Below, one piece after another: positions 1-9,479 of a DNA stretch of 42,621 bases; position 1 is the stretch's first letter; each line of letters starts with the position of its first letter. The DNA is taken from the NCBI RefSeq assembly GCF_003797825.1, contig NZ_RKME01000040.1:1-42621 (forward strand), read 5' to 3'. Source of the DNA: Gordonia sp. OPL2 (lineage in GTDB: Bacteria > Actinomycetota > Actinomycetes > Mycobacteriales > Mycobacteriaceae). The notes under the pieces were generated by a model. It ran no database searches. It had not been told where the DNA came from and was given only the letters and a program-made list of their open reading frames with translations. Made by a program: the position numbers and the translations under genes.

Positions 1-244
1 GCTTCACGTCGACACCATCCTTGGTCAACGTCAACGCACCCACCCGACCCACCGGCACACCCTGATACGTCACCTCGGCATTGGTGAAGATCCCCCCGGA
101 ATCCTTCATCGACGCGGTGACGGTGTACTGGCCGACACCGGCGAGCCGGTCGAGCCGTGCGTACTTGGCGCCGACGTAGACGAGTGCGACCAGGCCGACG
201 ACGGTGAAGACGATGAGCTGGATCTTGGCCAGCTTCGACAACAT
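1..244 (-). CDS. mceF: MceF, Mce-family substrate-binding protein (N-terminal part only)
   Basis: This is the first ~81 residues of the sixth Mce protein; the rest lies beyond the left edge. The visible part begins MLSKLAKIQLIVFTVVGLVA, a cytoplasmic tip plus one membrane anchor. The start of an MlaD/Mce domain follows, with the motif VTYQGVPVGRVG that recurs in all Mce proteins. Its ATG overlaps the stop of mceE by one base (TGATG), so translation is probably coupled. Mce proteins are thought to form a hexameric tunnel that carries lipids across the envelope to the YrbE permeases. Identity as F rests on its position after the lipoprotein gene. Confidence 0.9.
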   Translation of the reverse strand, partial: MLSKLAKIQLIVFTVVGLVALVYVGAKYARLDRLAGVGQYTVTASMKDSGGIFTNAEVTYQGVPVGRVGALTLTKDGVDVK

Positions 245-1665
245 CAGTTCGCTCCGATCATGCTGAGCGGGCCGTCGATGAACCGCTGGCCGGGCTGCGC
301 CGGCGGCATCAGTGTGTACTGGCCGTCGGAGTCACGCTGCGTCCTCGGCTTCGGCTTCGCCGACGACGACGCAGGTGCGCGCGCCGACCCGGACGCCGGG
401 TTCATCGGGTAGGTGCCACCCGACGGCGGGGTGTTCGGTCCCGGCCGCCAGTTGGGCCCCGGCGGCAGCAGTGTGATGGTCGGCCAGCCGTAGCGCGGAC
501 CGTTGCCACCCACATACGGGTTCTGCGGATTGACCGGGACCTTCACCCGTGCCGGCGGCGAGTACTTCGGCGTCGGCTGTCCGACACCGAGCGCTTCGAG
601 CTGGTTCAGCAGCCGCAGGTCGAGCGTCATGAAGAGGTTGGTCGAGTCGCCGTGCACACCGGGCAGCAGCCAGTCCGGGAACGGGTGGGTGAGCATCAGG
701 GGCGCGGCGGTGATCAGATCCGGGGCGGCCTTCGAGAGCTGGGTGAGGACCGGACGCAACGCCTTCAGGTCGTTGATCAGCGCCGTGCGCGACTTGCCGA
801 GGACGTCGGTTCCGACCTGACCCAGGACGTCGAGCTTCTTGAGCAGGTCGACGAACTGCGGGCGCTGCTCCTCCAGCACTGCGACGCCCGCCGGCAGCTC
901 CTTGAGGATGCGATCGATCTGCGTCTTCTGGTCGGCGGCCCGAGTCGACAACCGGGCGAGGCCGTCGATGGCGGTGGTGATGTCGTCGCGCTGCCGGTTG
1001 AGGTTGGTGATCAGGCCCTCGGTCTGCTCGAGCAGGCTCCGGAACACCGGGCACGAGTTGCCCTTCGGGGCGACCTCGCACGGCTGACTCGTCGAACCGG
1101 CGAGGGCCTTGTTCAGCTCCGTGACGATCGGCTCGAGCTGGTTGATGCCACCCCCGTTGAGCAACATCGACAACGCACCGAGCACCTGCTCGATGTCGGT
1201 CGCGGTGCGCGTGCGGGCGAGGGGGATCGGCTGTGCCGGGTTCTGTCGCGGCAGCGACTCGCTGTCCTTGGGCTCGCTGAGGGCGATGAACTTCTCGCCG
1301 AGCAGCGAGGTCTGCTGGACCGCCGCGGTGGACTTGTCGGACAGGTCGATCTCGTTCTTCACCGAGATCTTGACCTGGGCGTACCACTGGTCGCCGGGTA
1401 CCTCGACCGACTCCACGCGCCCGACCGGGATGCCGTCCTTCTTCACCATCGACTGGGGAACCAGGTCGAGGATGTCGTCGAACTGGATCTGGTAGGTGCG
1501 GGCGTTGTCGCCGGTGTCCACACCGCCGGGCAGCGGGATCGACTGGATGCCGTTGCTGCCACACCCGGCCAGGACCAGCACCGTCGAGGCCAACACCAGC
1601 CCGACGACTGCCCGGACCGAGCGTCGTGCACGAACCGATTTGCGGGACACGGTTTCTCGCTTCAT
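244..1665 (-). CDS. mceE: MceE, Mce-family lipoprotein
   Basis: A 473-residue Mce protein that is predicted to be lipid-anchored. A basic N-terminus leads into a hydrophobic stretch ending in the lipobox LVLAGC, with the acylated cysteine at about residue 35. Lipoprotein status is the hallmark of the E member (LprK type) of Mce operons. The Mce domain follows (DGIPVGRVESVEV), then a long helical region predicted to form the tunnel, and a Pro/Ser-rich tail. The ATG at 1665 overlaps the mceD stop by one base and opens directly into the signal peptide. In-frame starts further upstream would read into mceD and are not credible. Confidence 0.92.
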   Translation of the reverse strand: MKRETVSRKSVRARRSVRAVVGLVLASTVLVLAGCGSNGIQSIPLPGGVDTGDNARTYQIQFDDILDLVPQSMVKKDGIPVGRVESVEVPGDQWYAQVKISVKNEIDLSDKSTAAVQQTSLLGEKFIALSEPKDSESLPRQNPAQPIPLARTRTATDIEQVLGALSMLLNGGGINQLEPIVTELNKALAGSTSQPCEVAPKGNSCPVFRSLLEQTEGLITNLNRQRDDITTAIDGLARLSTRAADQKTQIDRILKELPAGVAVLEEQRPQFVDLLKKLDVLGQVGTDVLGKSRTALINDLKALRPVLTQLSKAAPDLITAAPLMLTHPFPDWLLPGVHGDSTNLFMTLDLRLLNQLEALGVGQPTPKYSPPARVKVPVNPQNPYVGGNGPRYGWPTITLLPPGPNWRPGPNTPPSGGTYPMNPASGSARAPASSSAKPKPRTQRDSDGQYTLMPPAQPGQRFIDGPLSMIGAN

Positions 1666-3002
1666 CAGTTGCCACCCGTCCCAGGTCGGGCCGACGGCCG
1701 CGTGGTCGAGGGCTTGCTGGACGGACGCTGCTGCGACGAGTTCGGCGGCGACTGCAGCTGCGGATCCGGGTTGCCCTGGCTGGTTCCCGGCGACGGGTAC
1801 CGCTGCAGCTTGTTGTTGCTCATGATGCCGAAGGGCAGAACCGGCAGCAGCGGTTCGAGGACGCCGCGCTGGATCTCGCCGCCGATCCGCTCGCACTGCG
1901 AGATGAGCGGACTCAGCGTGGTGCTGAACTGCTTCGCCGCGGGGTTGCCCGGCAGCAGCTGGCCCAGGTCGAGCAGGCGGCACTGCGCACCGATCAGATC
2001 CTGCAGGTCCGGAATGGTCAGCCGCATGGCGAGCGTGCCCGACTCGGCGTCGTAGGCGTTGATCAGGTTGCTGATCGTGATCGGGAGGACGGTGAGGATC
2101 TCCTTGAGGTGATCCTTCGTGTCGAACAGGGCCTGCGTGGTCGGTTGCAGGTCCTTGACGGTCTGCCCGAGCTGATCACGGTTGTCCTCGACGAACGTGG
2201 CGACGTCACCGAGCGCGATCGACAGCTTGTTCAGCGCGGCGGAGAGCTGGGTCCGTTCGCCGGCGAGGAACTGGTTGAACGACGCCATCTGCGTGTTGAA
2301 CTGGCGCACCTGGGTGTCGTTCTCGCGGAGGGCACCGACGAAGACATCGAGGTTCTTGACGGTGTCGACGATGTTGCCGCGCGAATCGCTGAGGGTGGTC
2401 GTTGCCTTCGAGAGCTGCTCGATGGCCTCCCCCAGCTTGGCACCGTTGCCCCGCAGGTTGTCGGCGCCGGTCGTCACGAGGTCACTGACCGCGCCGTTCT
2501 TGTTGGCGCCCTCGGGGCCGAGGGCCTCCGACAGCTTCTGCACGCTCGAGTAGATCTCGTCGACCTCGACGGGGACCATCGTCTGCTTCTCGGTCAGCGT
2601 GATGTCGCGGGGCGCCTTCTCGCCACCGGTGTAGGCCGGGGTGAGCTGCACGTAGCGGTCAGCCACGACGGACGGGATGATCTGCACCGCACGGACATCC
2701 GCGGGCAGGTCGATACCCCGGTCCACCGTCATGGTGACCCGCACCGAGTTGCCCTCGGGCGTCACGTCGTCGACCTTGCCGACGGCGACACCGAGGACCC
2801 GGACATCCGAGCCCGGGTAGATGCCGACGCTGCGGGAGAACGTCGCGGTGATCTTGGTGGTGCCGATCAGCGAGAACGCCCACCACAGGACGCCTGCGGC
2901 GATCAGCGCCACAATCACACCGAGCACCAGCATCACGATGTGACGCGGCGTGAACCACCGACCCGGACCTGAGGTGCGGGTGAGGTCGGGAGCTGTCGTC
3001 AT
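1665..3002 (-). CDS. mceD: MceD, Mce-family protein
   Basis: A 445-residue Mce protein with a single N-terminal transmembrane segment (about residues 22-48). An MlaD/Mce domain follows with the motif SDVRVLGVAVGKVDDV, then a long amphipathic helical region. The last ~45 residues are low-complexity and rich in Pro, Ser and Gln, which is common in MceC and MceD. The start overlaps the mceC stop by one base, and the stop overlaps the mceE start by one base, so the order of the complex is kept by translational coupling. It should act at the outer face of the plasma membrane as one subunit of the lipid tunnel. The substrate cannot be read from sequence. Confidence 0.92.
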   Translation of the reverse strand: MTTAPDLTRTSGPGRWFTPRHIVMLVLGVIVALIAAGVLWWAFSLIGTTKITATFSRSVGIYPGSDVRVLGVAVGKVDDVTPEGNSVRVTMTVDRGIDLPADVRAVQIIPSVVADRYVQLTPAYTGGEKAPRDITLTEKQTMVPVEVDEIYSSVQKLSEALGPEGANKNGAVSDLVTTGADNLRGNGAKLGEAIEQLSKATTTLSDSRGNIVDTVKNLDVFVGALRENDTQVRQFNTQMASFNQFLAGERTQLSAALNKLSIALGDVATFVEDNRDQLGQTVKDLQPTTQALFDTKDHLKEILTVLPITISNLINAYDAESGTLAMRLTIPDLQDLIGAQCRLLDLGQLLPGNPAAKQFSTTLSPLISQCERIGGEIQRGVLEPLLPVLPFGIMSNNKLQRYPSPGTSQGNPDPQLQSPPNSSQQRPSSKPSTTRPSARPGTGGN

Positions 3003-4165
3003 CAGCCGGCCTCCGTTCCACCGTTGTTCTGGAGCGTCTGCTTGTTGGGCGGACGCGTGGTGTTCTGCTGCGGCAGCGCGGGCGGCAGCAGGTTGGTCAC
3101 CACGGACTCGAACCAGCGGCCGTTGCCCAGCACGTTGGCGTAGAGCCGATAGAACGGCGCCATGTAGGTGATGGTCTGGCGCAGGTTCTGGTTCTGCTCG
3201 GTCAGCAGCTGCTCGACCTGCTGCAGAGAACTCAGCGCCGGCCCGATCTGCGCCTGGTTGTCGCGGACGATGCCGGAGAGCGAGTCCGACAGCGACGTGG
3301 TGCTGGCGAGCAGGGTCGAGATCGCCTGCTGACGGTTGTTGAGCTCGTCGAGCAGCTGTCCGGCACCGGCGATCAGCCGCACGAACTCCTGGTTGCGGTC
3401 GGCGAGGATCTTCGATGTCGACTTGGTCGCCGACAGCAGCCGCTGCACCTCCTGGTCGCGGCTGGCGATCGTCGCCGAGAGCCGCGACAGTCCGTCGAGG
3501 GACGGTCCGATGTCACCGGCGGTGCCGGAGAAGGCGTTCGACAGCGTCTCCATCGACGACGCGAGCTGCGTGGTGTCGAGGTCCTCGATCTGATCGGCTG
3601 CATCGGAGAACGCCTCGACGACGTCGTACGGCGACACCGTGTCGGTGAGCGGGATGTTCGGGTCGGCCGGTTCGCTGCCGCGCGGGTTCAGCGCGAGGTA
3701 CTTCTGGCCGAGGATCGTCTTGATCTGAATCGAGGCCTGCGTCTGGTTGCCGACCCACGTGTTGGTCACCCGGAACTTCACGTCGACGCGGTCCCCGGCG
3801 AGGGTGATGCCGTCGACCTCACCGACCTTCACACCCGCGACGCGGACCTCGGCACCGGGCTTGAGACCGGCCGCCTCGGTGAACTTCGCGGTGTAGCGGG
3901 CGCCCGCCCCGACCAGCGGCAGCGAGTTCAGATAGAACGCCGACACGGCCATCATCAGCAGCACCAGGATGCCGATGGCACCGATGCTGACCGGGCTGCG
4001 ACGACCGCCGAATCGGCGGTGCGCGTGCTGCTTCGGCGCCTCGGTGGCCTCGTCGGACGAGTCCTTCGCGGCGGCGGCCCGCACCTGGTCGGTGGGGATC
4101 TCCTCGGTCCGGGCGTCGTCGGGCTCGCCCGGCGTCCGGTTCTGGTTCGTGTTCTCGTCAGCCAC
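3002..4165 (-). CDS. mceC: MceC, Mce-family protein
   Basis: A 387-residue Mce protein. The first ~55 residues are polar and charged (MADENTNQNRTPGEPDD) and should be cytoplasmic. A membrane anchor lies at about 58-80, and the Mce domain carries AEVRVAGVKVGEVDGI. The remainder is a predicted helical tunnel segment ending in a short Asn/Gln/Pro-rich tail. The stop overlaps the mceD start by one base, and mceB ends two bases upstream. The long N-terminal extension is the main feature distinguishing it from its neighbours. Assignment as C follows from order and from similarity to the other five. Confidence 0.91.
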   Translation of the reverse strand: MADENTNQNRTPGEPDDARTEEIPTDQVRAAAAKDSSDEATEAPKQHAHRRFGGRRSPVSIGAIGILVLLMMAVSAFYLNSLPLVGAGARYTAKFTEAAGLKPGAEVRVAGVKVGEVDGITLAGDRVDVKFRVTNTWVGNQTQASIQIKTILGQKYLALNPRGSEPADPNIPLTDTVSPYDVVEAFSDAADQIEDLDTTQLASSMETLSNAFSGTAGDIGPSLDGLSRLSATIASRDQEVQRLLSATKSTSKILADRNQEFVRLIAGAGQLLDELNNRQQAISTLLASTTSLSDSLSGIVRDNQAQIGPALSSLQQVEQLLTEQNQNLRQTITYMAPFYRLYANVLGNGRWFESVVTNLLPPALPQQNTTRPPNKQTLQNNGGTEAG

Positions 4166-4167
4166 CG

Positions 4168-5250
4168 TCAGCCACCGGGCCTCTCGTCCTTCCAGCAGCG
4201 GGTGGCCGCACTGGTGTAGAGCACATGGTTGATGTCGGGCAACGGGATCAACGGCTGCGTCAGCAGCGTCGACTTACCGTTGCCGGCGACGACGTCGATA
4301 CCGCACAGATAGAACTGGAACCACGAGCCGAAGGTCGCGGCCCGGCCGATCTTCTGCAGCTTCACCGGCAGATTCGTCAGGATCTGCTCGACGTCCTCGT
4401 CGCGGGCGTTGATCTGGTCCGACAACGACTTCAGGCCGGCGATGTCGCCCTGGATCGCCGGACGTGTCGGGCCGAGGATCGACGCCGTGACCGCGGTCAG
4501 GTTGGAGACCGAGCTGATCGCCGACCCGACCGAACCGCGCTGCGCGGCCAGACCGGTCACGAGCTTCTCGGTGTTGTCGAGCAAGGCGGTGAACTGATCG
4601 TCGTTGCGGTTGACCGTGTCGAGCACGGTGGTCAGGTTGGTGATCAGCTCGCCGATCACCTTGTCCTTGTCGGCGACGGCGTTGGTCAGTTCCGACGTGC
4701 TGCTGATGAGCTGGGAGATGGTCCCGCTCTCGCCCTGGAAGATCTTGATGATCTGCTCGGACAGCTTGTTGACGTCGGACGCCGACAACTCCCGGAACAG
4801 CGGCTTGAAGCCGTTGAACAGCTCGGTCAGGTTGACCGCGGGATGCGTGTCCGGGTTGGCCGGATCGGTGCCGAAGGTGTGGCCGGTGCCGACCGTCTGC
4901 TCCGGATCGCCCGCGCCCTTCTCCAGCGCCACATAGCGCAGACCGGTGAGGTTGCGGTAGCGGATGTAGATCTGGGTGCCCTCGGGCAGGCGGTCGCGGT
5001 TGACGTTGAACGAGACCATCGCCTTGTTGCGGTCGTACACGGCGACGTCGGTGACCTGCCCGACCCGGACGCCCGCGATCCGCACGTCGTCGCCCTTGTT
5101 GAGCAGCGCGGCGTCGGAGAAGACGGCCTTGAAATCGCTGTCGCCGTCGCCGCCGGCGTTGGCGATCGTCAGCGCCAGCAGGCTGGTCGCGATCACGGTG
5201 ACCACCGCGAAGACGATCAACTTGATCAGTGGTCCGGTGAGAGACTTCAT
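4168..5250 (-). CDS. mceB: MceB, Mce-family protein
   Basis: A 360-residue Mce protein with an N-terminal anchor at about residues 8-30 and an Mce domain containing DDVRIAGVRVGQVTDVAV. It has no lipobox and no proline-rich tail. Near the C-terminus there are two cysteines in a QFYLCGIDVVAG...AATRCW context, a pairing I recall from other MceB proteins. The ATG overlaps the mceA stop by four bases (ATGA), so the two genes are translationally coupled. It is the second of six tunnel subunits. Confidence 0.92.
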   Translation of the reverse strand: MKSLTGPLIKLIVFAVVTVIATSLLALTIANAGGDGDSDFKAVFSDAALLNKGDDVRIAGVRVGQVTDVAVYDRNKAMVSFNVNRDRLPEGTQIYIRYRNLTGLRYVALEKGAGDPEQTVGTGHTFGTDPANPDTHPAVNLTELFNGFKPLFRELSASDVNKLSEQIIKIFQGESGTISQLISSTSELTNAVADKDKVIGELITNLTTVLDTVNRNDDQFTALLDNTEKLVTGLAAQRGSVGSAISSVSNLTAVTASILGPTRPAIQGDIAGLKSLSDQINARDEDVEQILTNLPVKLQKIGRAATFGSWFQFYLCGIDVVAGNGKSTLLTQPLIPLPDINHVLYTSAATRCWKDERPGG

Positions 5251-6581
5251 CGGATGGTGACCTGCGCTCCCTGAAGCGATGCGCCGCCGATCGTGGTGAC
5301 CCAGGTCGGGACCTGCTCGGGGTCGGTGCCGTTGGCACCGCCGTAGATGACCTTCAGCTGCTTCACGTAGTCCGGATCGTCGAAGGGATTGGCCCGGATG
5401 GTTCCCACCGGGGTGGCGGAGAACTGGGGCTGCGGAAGTGAGGGCATGGTGCGCGGTCCCGGGTTACGCGACGGCGGCTGGTACGAGCCGTCGGCGAGTC
5501 CGCCACCCGGGTACTGCGGGAACGGGCGTCCGTTCTTGGCCGGCTCGTAGCAGACGGCCGGCGGATCGGTGTCGAGCAGACGCGGTTCGTCCTGGTTCGG
5601 CAGGTACCGGCCACGCGGGTTCACGAACTGCAGGTTCACGCGCACACCGGGATTGGCGGTGCCCTGCCCGACGATCTTGCGTGACTCCGGGATCAGGCCG
5701 GCGAAATTGCGGAACGTGCACACGAAGGTCGGCGACTGCTTGGCCAGCCCCACCAGGAACGGCTCCGAGTCGACGGCGAGGTCGATCAGGTCGGCGCGGT
5801 TCTGCTGCAGGAACTTCGTCGTGTCGGTCGCGGCCACGCCGACGGTCGCGATCAACGTCCGCAGGTCGCCCTGCCGCTCGACGATGGTCTTGTTCGTCGT
5901 CCGCAGGTTGTCGAGGGCGTCGATGACGTCGGGCAGCGCCTCGGAGTAGGTCTGCGAGAAGCTCGCCAGCCCGCGCAGGGTGCCCTGCAGCTCCGGCATG
6001 TTGTCGTTGAAGCGACCGAAGATCGTGTTGAGCTCGTCGAAGGTCACGTTGAGCTGCTCACCCTTGCCGGCGAGCGCCTGGGACAGCGACGTCAGCGTGA
6101 CGTTGAGGTCCTGCGGCGGGATCGCCTCGAGCACGGGCAGCAACTTGTCGAAGAGGTCCTGGACCTCCCGCGCGTTACCGCTCTGATCGGTGTAGATGGT
6201 GTTGCCGGAGGCCAGCGTCTGCGCCGACGGATCGTCGGTCGGGACCTGCAGCGCGACGTACCGCTCGCCGAAGAGGGTCTTCGGGAGGATGCGGGCCGTG
6301 GTGTTCTGCGGCAGTTGATCGGCCATCGACGGGGTCAGGCCGAGCGTGACGTCGACGGTGCCGTCGGGCGACGGTTCGACGTCACGGACCTCGCCGACGA
6401 CGACGCCGCGCGCCTTGACGTCGGCATTGGTCGGCAGCGCATTGCCGGTCGAGTCGGTCTTGAGGGTGACGTTGGTGAACGTCGTGAAGTTGTCGTTGAA
6501 CTTCATGATCGTGACCGTGAAGAACAGCGCGACCACGATGAAGAACACCAGCCCGAGCAGCCGGCGTCGCAGTGTCGACAT
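5247..6581 (-). CDS. mceA: MceA, Mce-family protein
   Basis: A 444-residue first member of the Mce set. It has a very short cytoplasmic tip (MSTLRRR), one transmembrane segment at about 7-25, then the Mce domain with ADVKARGVVVGEVRDV. A long helical region and a C-terminal Pro-rich segment follow. It lies three bases after yrbEB and overlaps mceB by four bases. MceA proteins of pathogenic mycobacteria are known for host-cell entry phenotypes. Here, without any substrate-specific neighbour such as cholesterol genes, only a general role in lipid uptake can be inferred. Confidence 0.92.
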   Translation of the reverse strand: MSTLRRRLLGLVFFIVVALFFTVTIMKFNDNFTTFTNVTLKTDSTGNALPTNADVKARGVVVGEVRDVEPSPDGTVDVTLGLTPSMADQLPQNTTARILPKTLFGERYVALQVPTDDPSAQTLASGNTIYTDQSGNAREVQDLFDKLLPVLEAIPPQDLNVTLTSLSQALAGKGEQLNVTFDELNTIFGRFNDNMPELQGTLRGLASFSQTYSEALPDVIDALDNLRTTNKTIVERQGDLRTLIATVGVAATDTTKFLQQNRADLIDLAVDSEPFLVGLAKQSPTFVCTFRNFAGLIPESRKIVGQGTANPGVRVNLQFVNPRGRYLPNQDEPRLLDTDPPAVCYEPAKNGRPFPQYPGGGLADGSYQPPSRNPGPRTMPSLPQPQFSATPVGTIRANPFDDPDYVKQLKVIYGGANGTDPEQVPTWVTTIGGASLQGAQVTIR

Positions 6582-6584
6582 CGA

Positions 6585-7457
6585 TCAGCCTCCCACTCGC
6601 ACCGTCGTCGTGGTGCCCCAGATCGCCAGTCCCAGGAAGAAGTCGAGGACCGCGATGAGCACCAGCGCGGCACGCACGGCGTGCCCCACCGCCACGCCGA
6701 CACCGGCCGGACCGCCCGTGGCGTAATAGCCGTAGTAGCAGTGCACCAGGATGATCACGAACGCGAACACCAGCACCTTGCCGAACGACCAGAGGACGTC
6801 GGCCGGTGGCAGGAACAGATTGAAGTAGTGGTCGTAGGAGCCGCCGGACTGCCCGTTGAACACGGTGGTGATCACCCGCGACGCCAAATAGGCCGAGAGC
6901 AGACCGAGCACGTAGAGCGGGATGACCGCGATGAATCCCGCGATCACGCGGGTGCTGACCAGGAACGGGATCGACGGCACTGCCATCGACTCGAGTGCGT
7001 CGATCTCCTCCGAGATCCGCATGGCGCCGAGCTGCGCGGTGAAACCGCAACCCACCGTCGCCGACAGGGCGAGCCCGGCCACCAGCGGCGCGACCTCACG
7101 CGTGTTGACGTAGGCCGACAGGAAGCCGGTCAGCGCCTGCGAACCGATCTGGTCGAGGGCCGCATAACCCTGCAGGCCGACGACGACGCCGGTGAAACCC
7201 GACATCAGCACCATCACGCCGACGGTGCCGCCGATGACGGCCAGACCGCCGGAACCGAACGCCACCTCGGCGAGCAGGCGCAGCACCTCACGGGTGTAGT
7301 GCACCAACGTCTTCGGGATCCAGGCGAGAGTGCGTCCGTAGAACGACATCTGCTCGCCGGCGCCGTCGAGCACCTTGAGCGGTTTGCCCAGCTGTTTGCG
7401 GGCCTCGTACATGTAGTACTCGGGCCGCGACTTCGAGATCGTCACACCACCGGCCAT
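6585..7457 (-). CDS. yrbEB: YrbEB, MlaE-family ABC permease of the Mce system
   Basis: A 290-residue integral membrane protein of the MlaE/YrbE (DUF140) family. It has several hydrophobic segments and the family signature EEIDALESMAVPSIPFLVS, which forms the coupling helix to the ATPase. It starts four bases after the stop of yrbEA and is followed after three bases by mceA. Together with YrbEA it should form the inner-membrane heterodimer that receives lipid from the Mce tunnel and is driven by the Mkl ATPase. Confidence 0.93.
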   Translation of the reverse strand: MAGGVTISKSRPEYYMYEARKQLGKPLKVLDGAGEQMSFYGRTLAWIPKTLVHYTREVLRLLAEVAFGSGGLAVIGGTVGVMVLMSGFTGVVVGLQGYAALDQIGSQALTGFLSAYVNTREVAPLVAGLALSATVGCGFTAQLGAMRISEEIDALESMAVPSIPFLVSTRVIAGFIAVIPLYVLGLLSAYLASRVITTVFNGQSGGSYDHYFNLFLPPADVLWSFGKVLVFAFVIILVHCYYGYYATGGPAGVGVAVGHAVRAALVLIAVLDFFLGLAIWGTTTTVRVGG

Positions 7458-7461
7458 CGCG

Positions 7462-8268
7462 CTAGCTTCCCTTCGGCGGAACGATCTGCAGGTAGACCGC
7501 AGTGATGATCAGGTTGGCGAGGAACAGCAGCAGGAACGTGATGACCACGCTCTGGTTGACGGCGTCACCGACACCCTTCGGGCCGCCCTTCGGGTTGAGC
7601 CCCTTGTAGGCGGCGATGACCCCGGCGAGCACACCGAAGATCGCGGCCTTCAGCGTCGAGACGTAGAGGTCCGGCAGCTGCGCGAGCGCACCGAACGACG
7701 CGAGATACGCGCCGGGCGTGCCGCCCTGCACGATCACGTTGAAGAAGTAGCCACCACCGATGCCGACGACGGCGACGAGTCCGTTGAGCAGCATGGCCAC
7801 CAGCACCATCGCGAGCACACGGGGCACGACGAGGCGCTGGATCGGATTGATGCCCAGCACCTCCATCGCGTCGATCTCCTCGCGGATCGTGCGCGACCCG
7901 AGGTCGGCGGCGACGGCCGATCCGGCCGCACCGGCGATCAGCAGCGACGTCACCAGGGGTGAACCCTGCTGGATGACGACGAGCACGCTGGCCGCGCCGG
8001 TGTACGACTCGGCACCGAGCTGCTTGATCAGCGAACCGGTCTGCAACGACACGATCGCGCCGAACGGGATCGCGATCAACGCCGTCGGCAGGATCGTCAC
8101 ACTGGCGATGAACCAGGCCTGCTGGATGAACTCCCGCCACTGGAAGGGGCGCACGAACGACTGACGCGCGACATCGACGAAGAGCTGCACGATGTTGCCG
8201 GTCTGGGCGAGTGCGCCCGTCCCGGCCTGAGCTATCCGATCAACGCCACGCGTGGTGGCACTGCTCAT
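7462..8268 (-). CDS. yrbEA: YrbEA, MlaE-family ABC permease of the Mce system
   Basis: A 268-residue membrane permease of the MlaE/YrbE family with the coupling-helix signature REEIDAMEVLGINPIQRLVV at about 130-150. It has five or so hydrophobic segments. It starts two bases after the mkl stop, so mkl, yrbEA and yrbEB are tightly packed as a single transcriptional unit feeding into mceA-F. It is the partner of YrbEB in the transporter core. The length fits the family, and the ATG at 8268 leaves a complete N-terminus. Confidence 0.93.
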   Translation of the reverse strand: MSSATTRGVDRIAQAGTGALAQTGNIVQLFVDVARQSFVRPFQWREFIQQAWFIASVTILPTALIAIPFGAIVSLQTGSLIKQLGAESYTGAASVLVVIQQGSPLVTSLLIAGAAGSAVAADLGSRTIREEIDAMEVLGINPIQRLVVPRVLAMVLVAMLLNGLVAVVGIGGGYFFNVIVQGGTPGAYLASFGALAQLPDLYVSTLKAAIFGVLAGVIAAYKGLNPKGGPKGVGDAVNQSVVITFLLLFLANLIITAVYLQIVPPKGS

Positions 8269-8270
8269 CC

Positions 8271-9479
8271 TTACTGACTCCGACCGTCGGTGGGCTGCTG
8301 GACATGCCGGCCGGTGTCGATCGGCTGTGTGATGGTGTTGTCGGCGCCGCCGCCCGGGGGCGTCGACCAGCTCTGGGTCGGCGCGTCACTGCCTGCGTAG
8401 TCGGCGGAGGTCCACTCCCCCGACTGCTGGCCGGCGGCGACGGGCACGTTGCCGTTCTGCTCCTCGGCGTGCGCATCCATCTCCTCGCGGATGCGGTCCT
8501 CTTCCTCCTGGCTGCGGCGGATGGCCTCCTGCGCGTTCGGCGGCAGGGTGTGCAGCATCTCGTGGACACGCTCGCGGTGACGCTTGATCGCCTTGCGCTC
8601 CGGCATACCGGGATTGGGCTGCACCTGCGGGATGATCTCGGAGAAGTCGTCCTTGGTTCCGCCACCGCCGATACCGGCCGCCTGCATGGCCTCTTCCTGC
8701 TTCTGGACGGCCTCGTCCTTCTCCTCGGACATGCCGATCGGACCGAACCGGTCACCGGAGAGGAACTGCTTGACGACGGGCTGCTCGGAGGTGAGCAGCT
8801 GCTCGCGCGGACCGAACATGACCAGTTCCTTGCGGAAGAGCATGCCGATGTTGTCCGGGATGGTGCGGGCGATGTTGATGTTGTGCGTGACGATCAGGAT
8901 GGTCGCGTCGATCTGCGCGTTGATGTCGATCAACAGCTGCGAGATGTAGGCGGTACGCACCGGATCCAGACCCGAGTCGGGCTCGTCGCACAGGATGATC
9001 TGCGGATCCAGCACCAGGGCACGGGCCAGACCGGCACGCTTGCGCATACCGCCGGAGATCTCACCGGGAAGCTTGTCCTCGGCACCGGTCAGACCGACCA
9101 GATCGATCTTCTCCATCACGATGTCGCGGATGTCGTCTTCCTTCTTCTTCGTGTGCTCACGAAGCGGGAAGGCGATGTTGTCGTACAGGCTCATCGACCC
9201 GAACAGCGCGCCGTCCTGGAACAGCACACCGAACAGCTTGCGGATCTCGTAGAGCTCCTTGGCCGAACACTGCGTGATGTCGGTGCCGTCGATGACGACA
9301 GACCCCTGCTCGGGATGCAGCAGACCGATCAGGGTCTTCAAGAACACCGACTTACCCGTACCCGACGGCCCGAGCAGCGCCGACACCTCACCGGTGGGCA
9401 ACGTCAGCGAGACGTCCCGCCAGATGTTCTGCGATCCGAACGACTTGGTGAGCCCCTCGACACTGACCTCTACGCCCAC
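8271..9479 (-). CDS. mkl: Mkl/MceG, ATP-binding subunit of the Mce lipid importer
   Basis: An ABC ATPase with Walker A GPSGTGKS (about residues 37-44), signature SGGMRKR (142-148) and Walker B IILCDEPDSGLD (161-172). A long C-terminal extension rich in Glu, Gln and Met is typical of MceG/Mkl. I chose the GTG at 9479 because GGGAGGA sits just upstream and the protein then begins VGVEVSVEGLTKSFG, matching the core start of M. tuberculosis Mkl. A longer in-frame start (GTG at 9578) would add 33 residues including RYSDPNH, which resembles the annotated mycobacterial N-terminus, so it cannot be excluded. Linkage to yrbE/mce makes the role clear: it energises lipid import. Confidence 0.92.
   Translation of the reverse strand: MGVEVSVEGLTKSFGSQNIWRDVSLTLPTGEVSALLGPSGTGKSVFLKTLIGLLHPEQGSVVIDGTDITQCSAKELYEIRKLFGVLFQDGALFGSMSLYDNIAFPLREHTKKKEDDIRDIVMEKIDLVGLTGAEDKLPGEISGGMRKRAGLARALVLDPQIILCDEPDSGLDPVRTAYISQLLIDINAQIDATILIVTHNINIARTIPDNIGMLFRKELVMFGPREQLLTSEQPVVKQFLSGDRFGPIGMSEEKDEAVQKQEEAMQAAGIGGGGTKDDFSEIIPQVQPNPGMPERKAIKRHRERVHEMLHTLPPNAQEAIRRSQEEEDRIREEMDAHAEEQNGNVPVAAGQQSGEWTSADYAGSDAPTQSWSTPPGGGADNTITQPIDTGRHVQQPTDGRSQ

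Noticed and set aside
652..2055. Long plus-strand reading frame opposite mceE/mceD
   Set aside because: Arg/Asp/Leu-rich low-information translation with no domain, fully opposite well-supported mce genes; typical of high-GC DNA.
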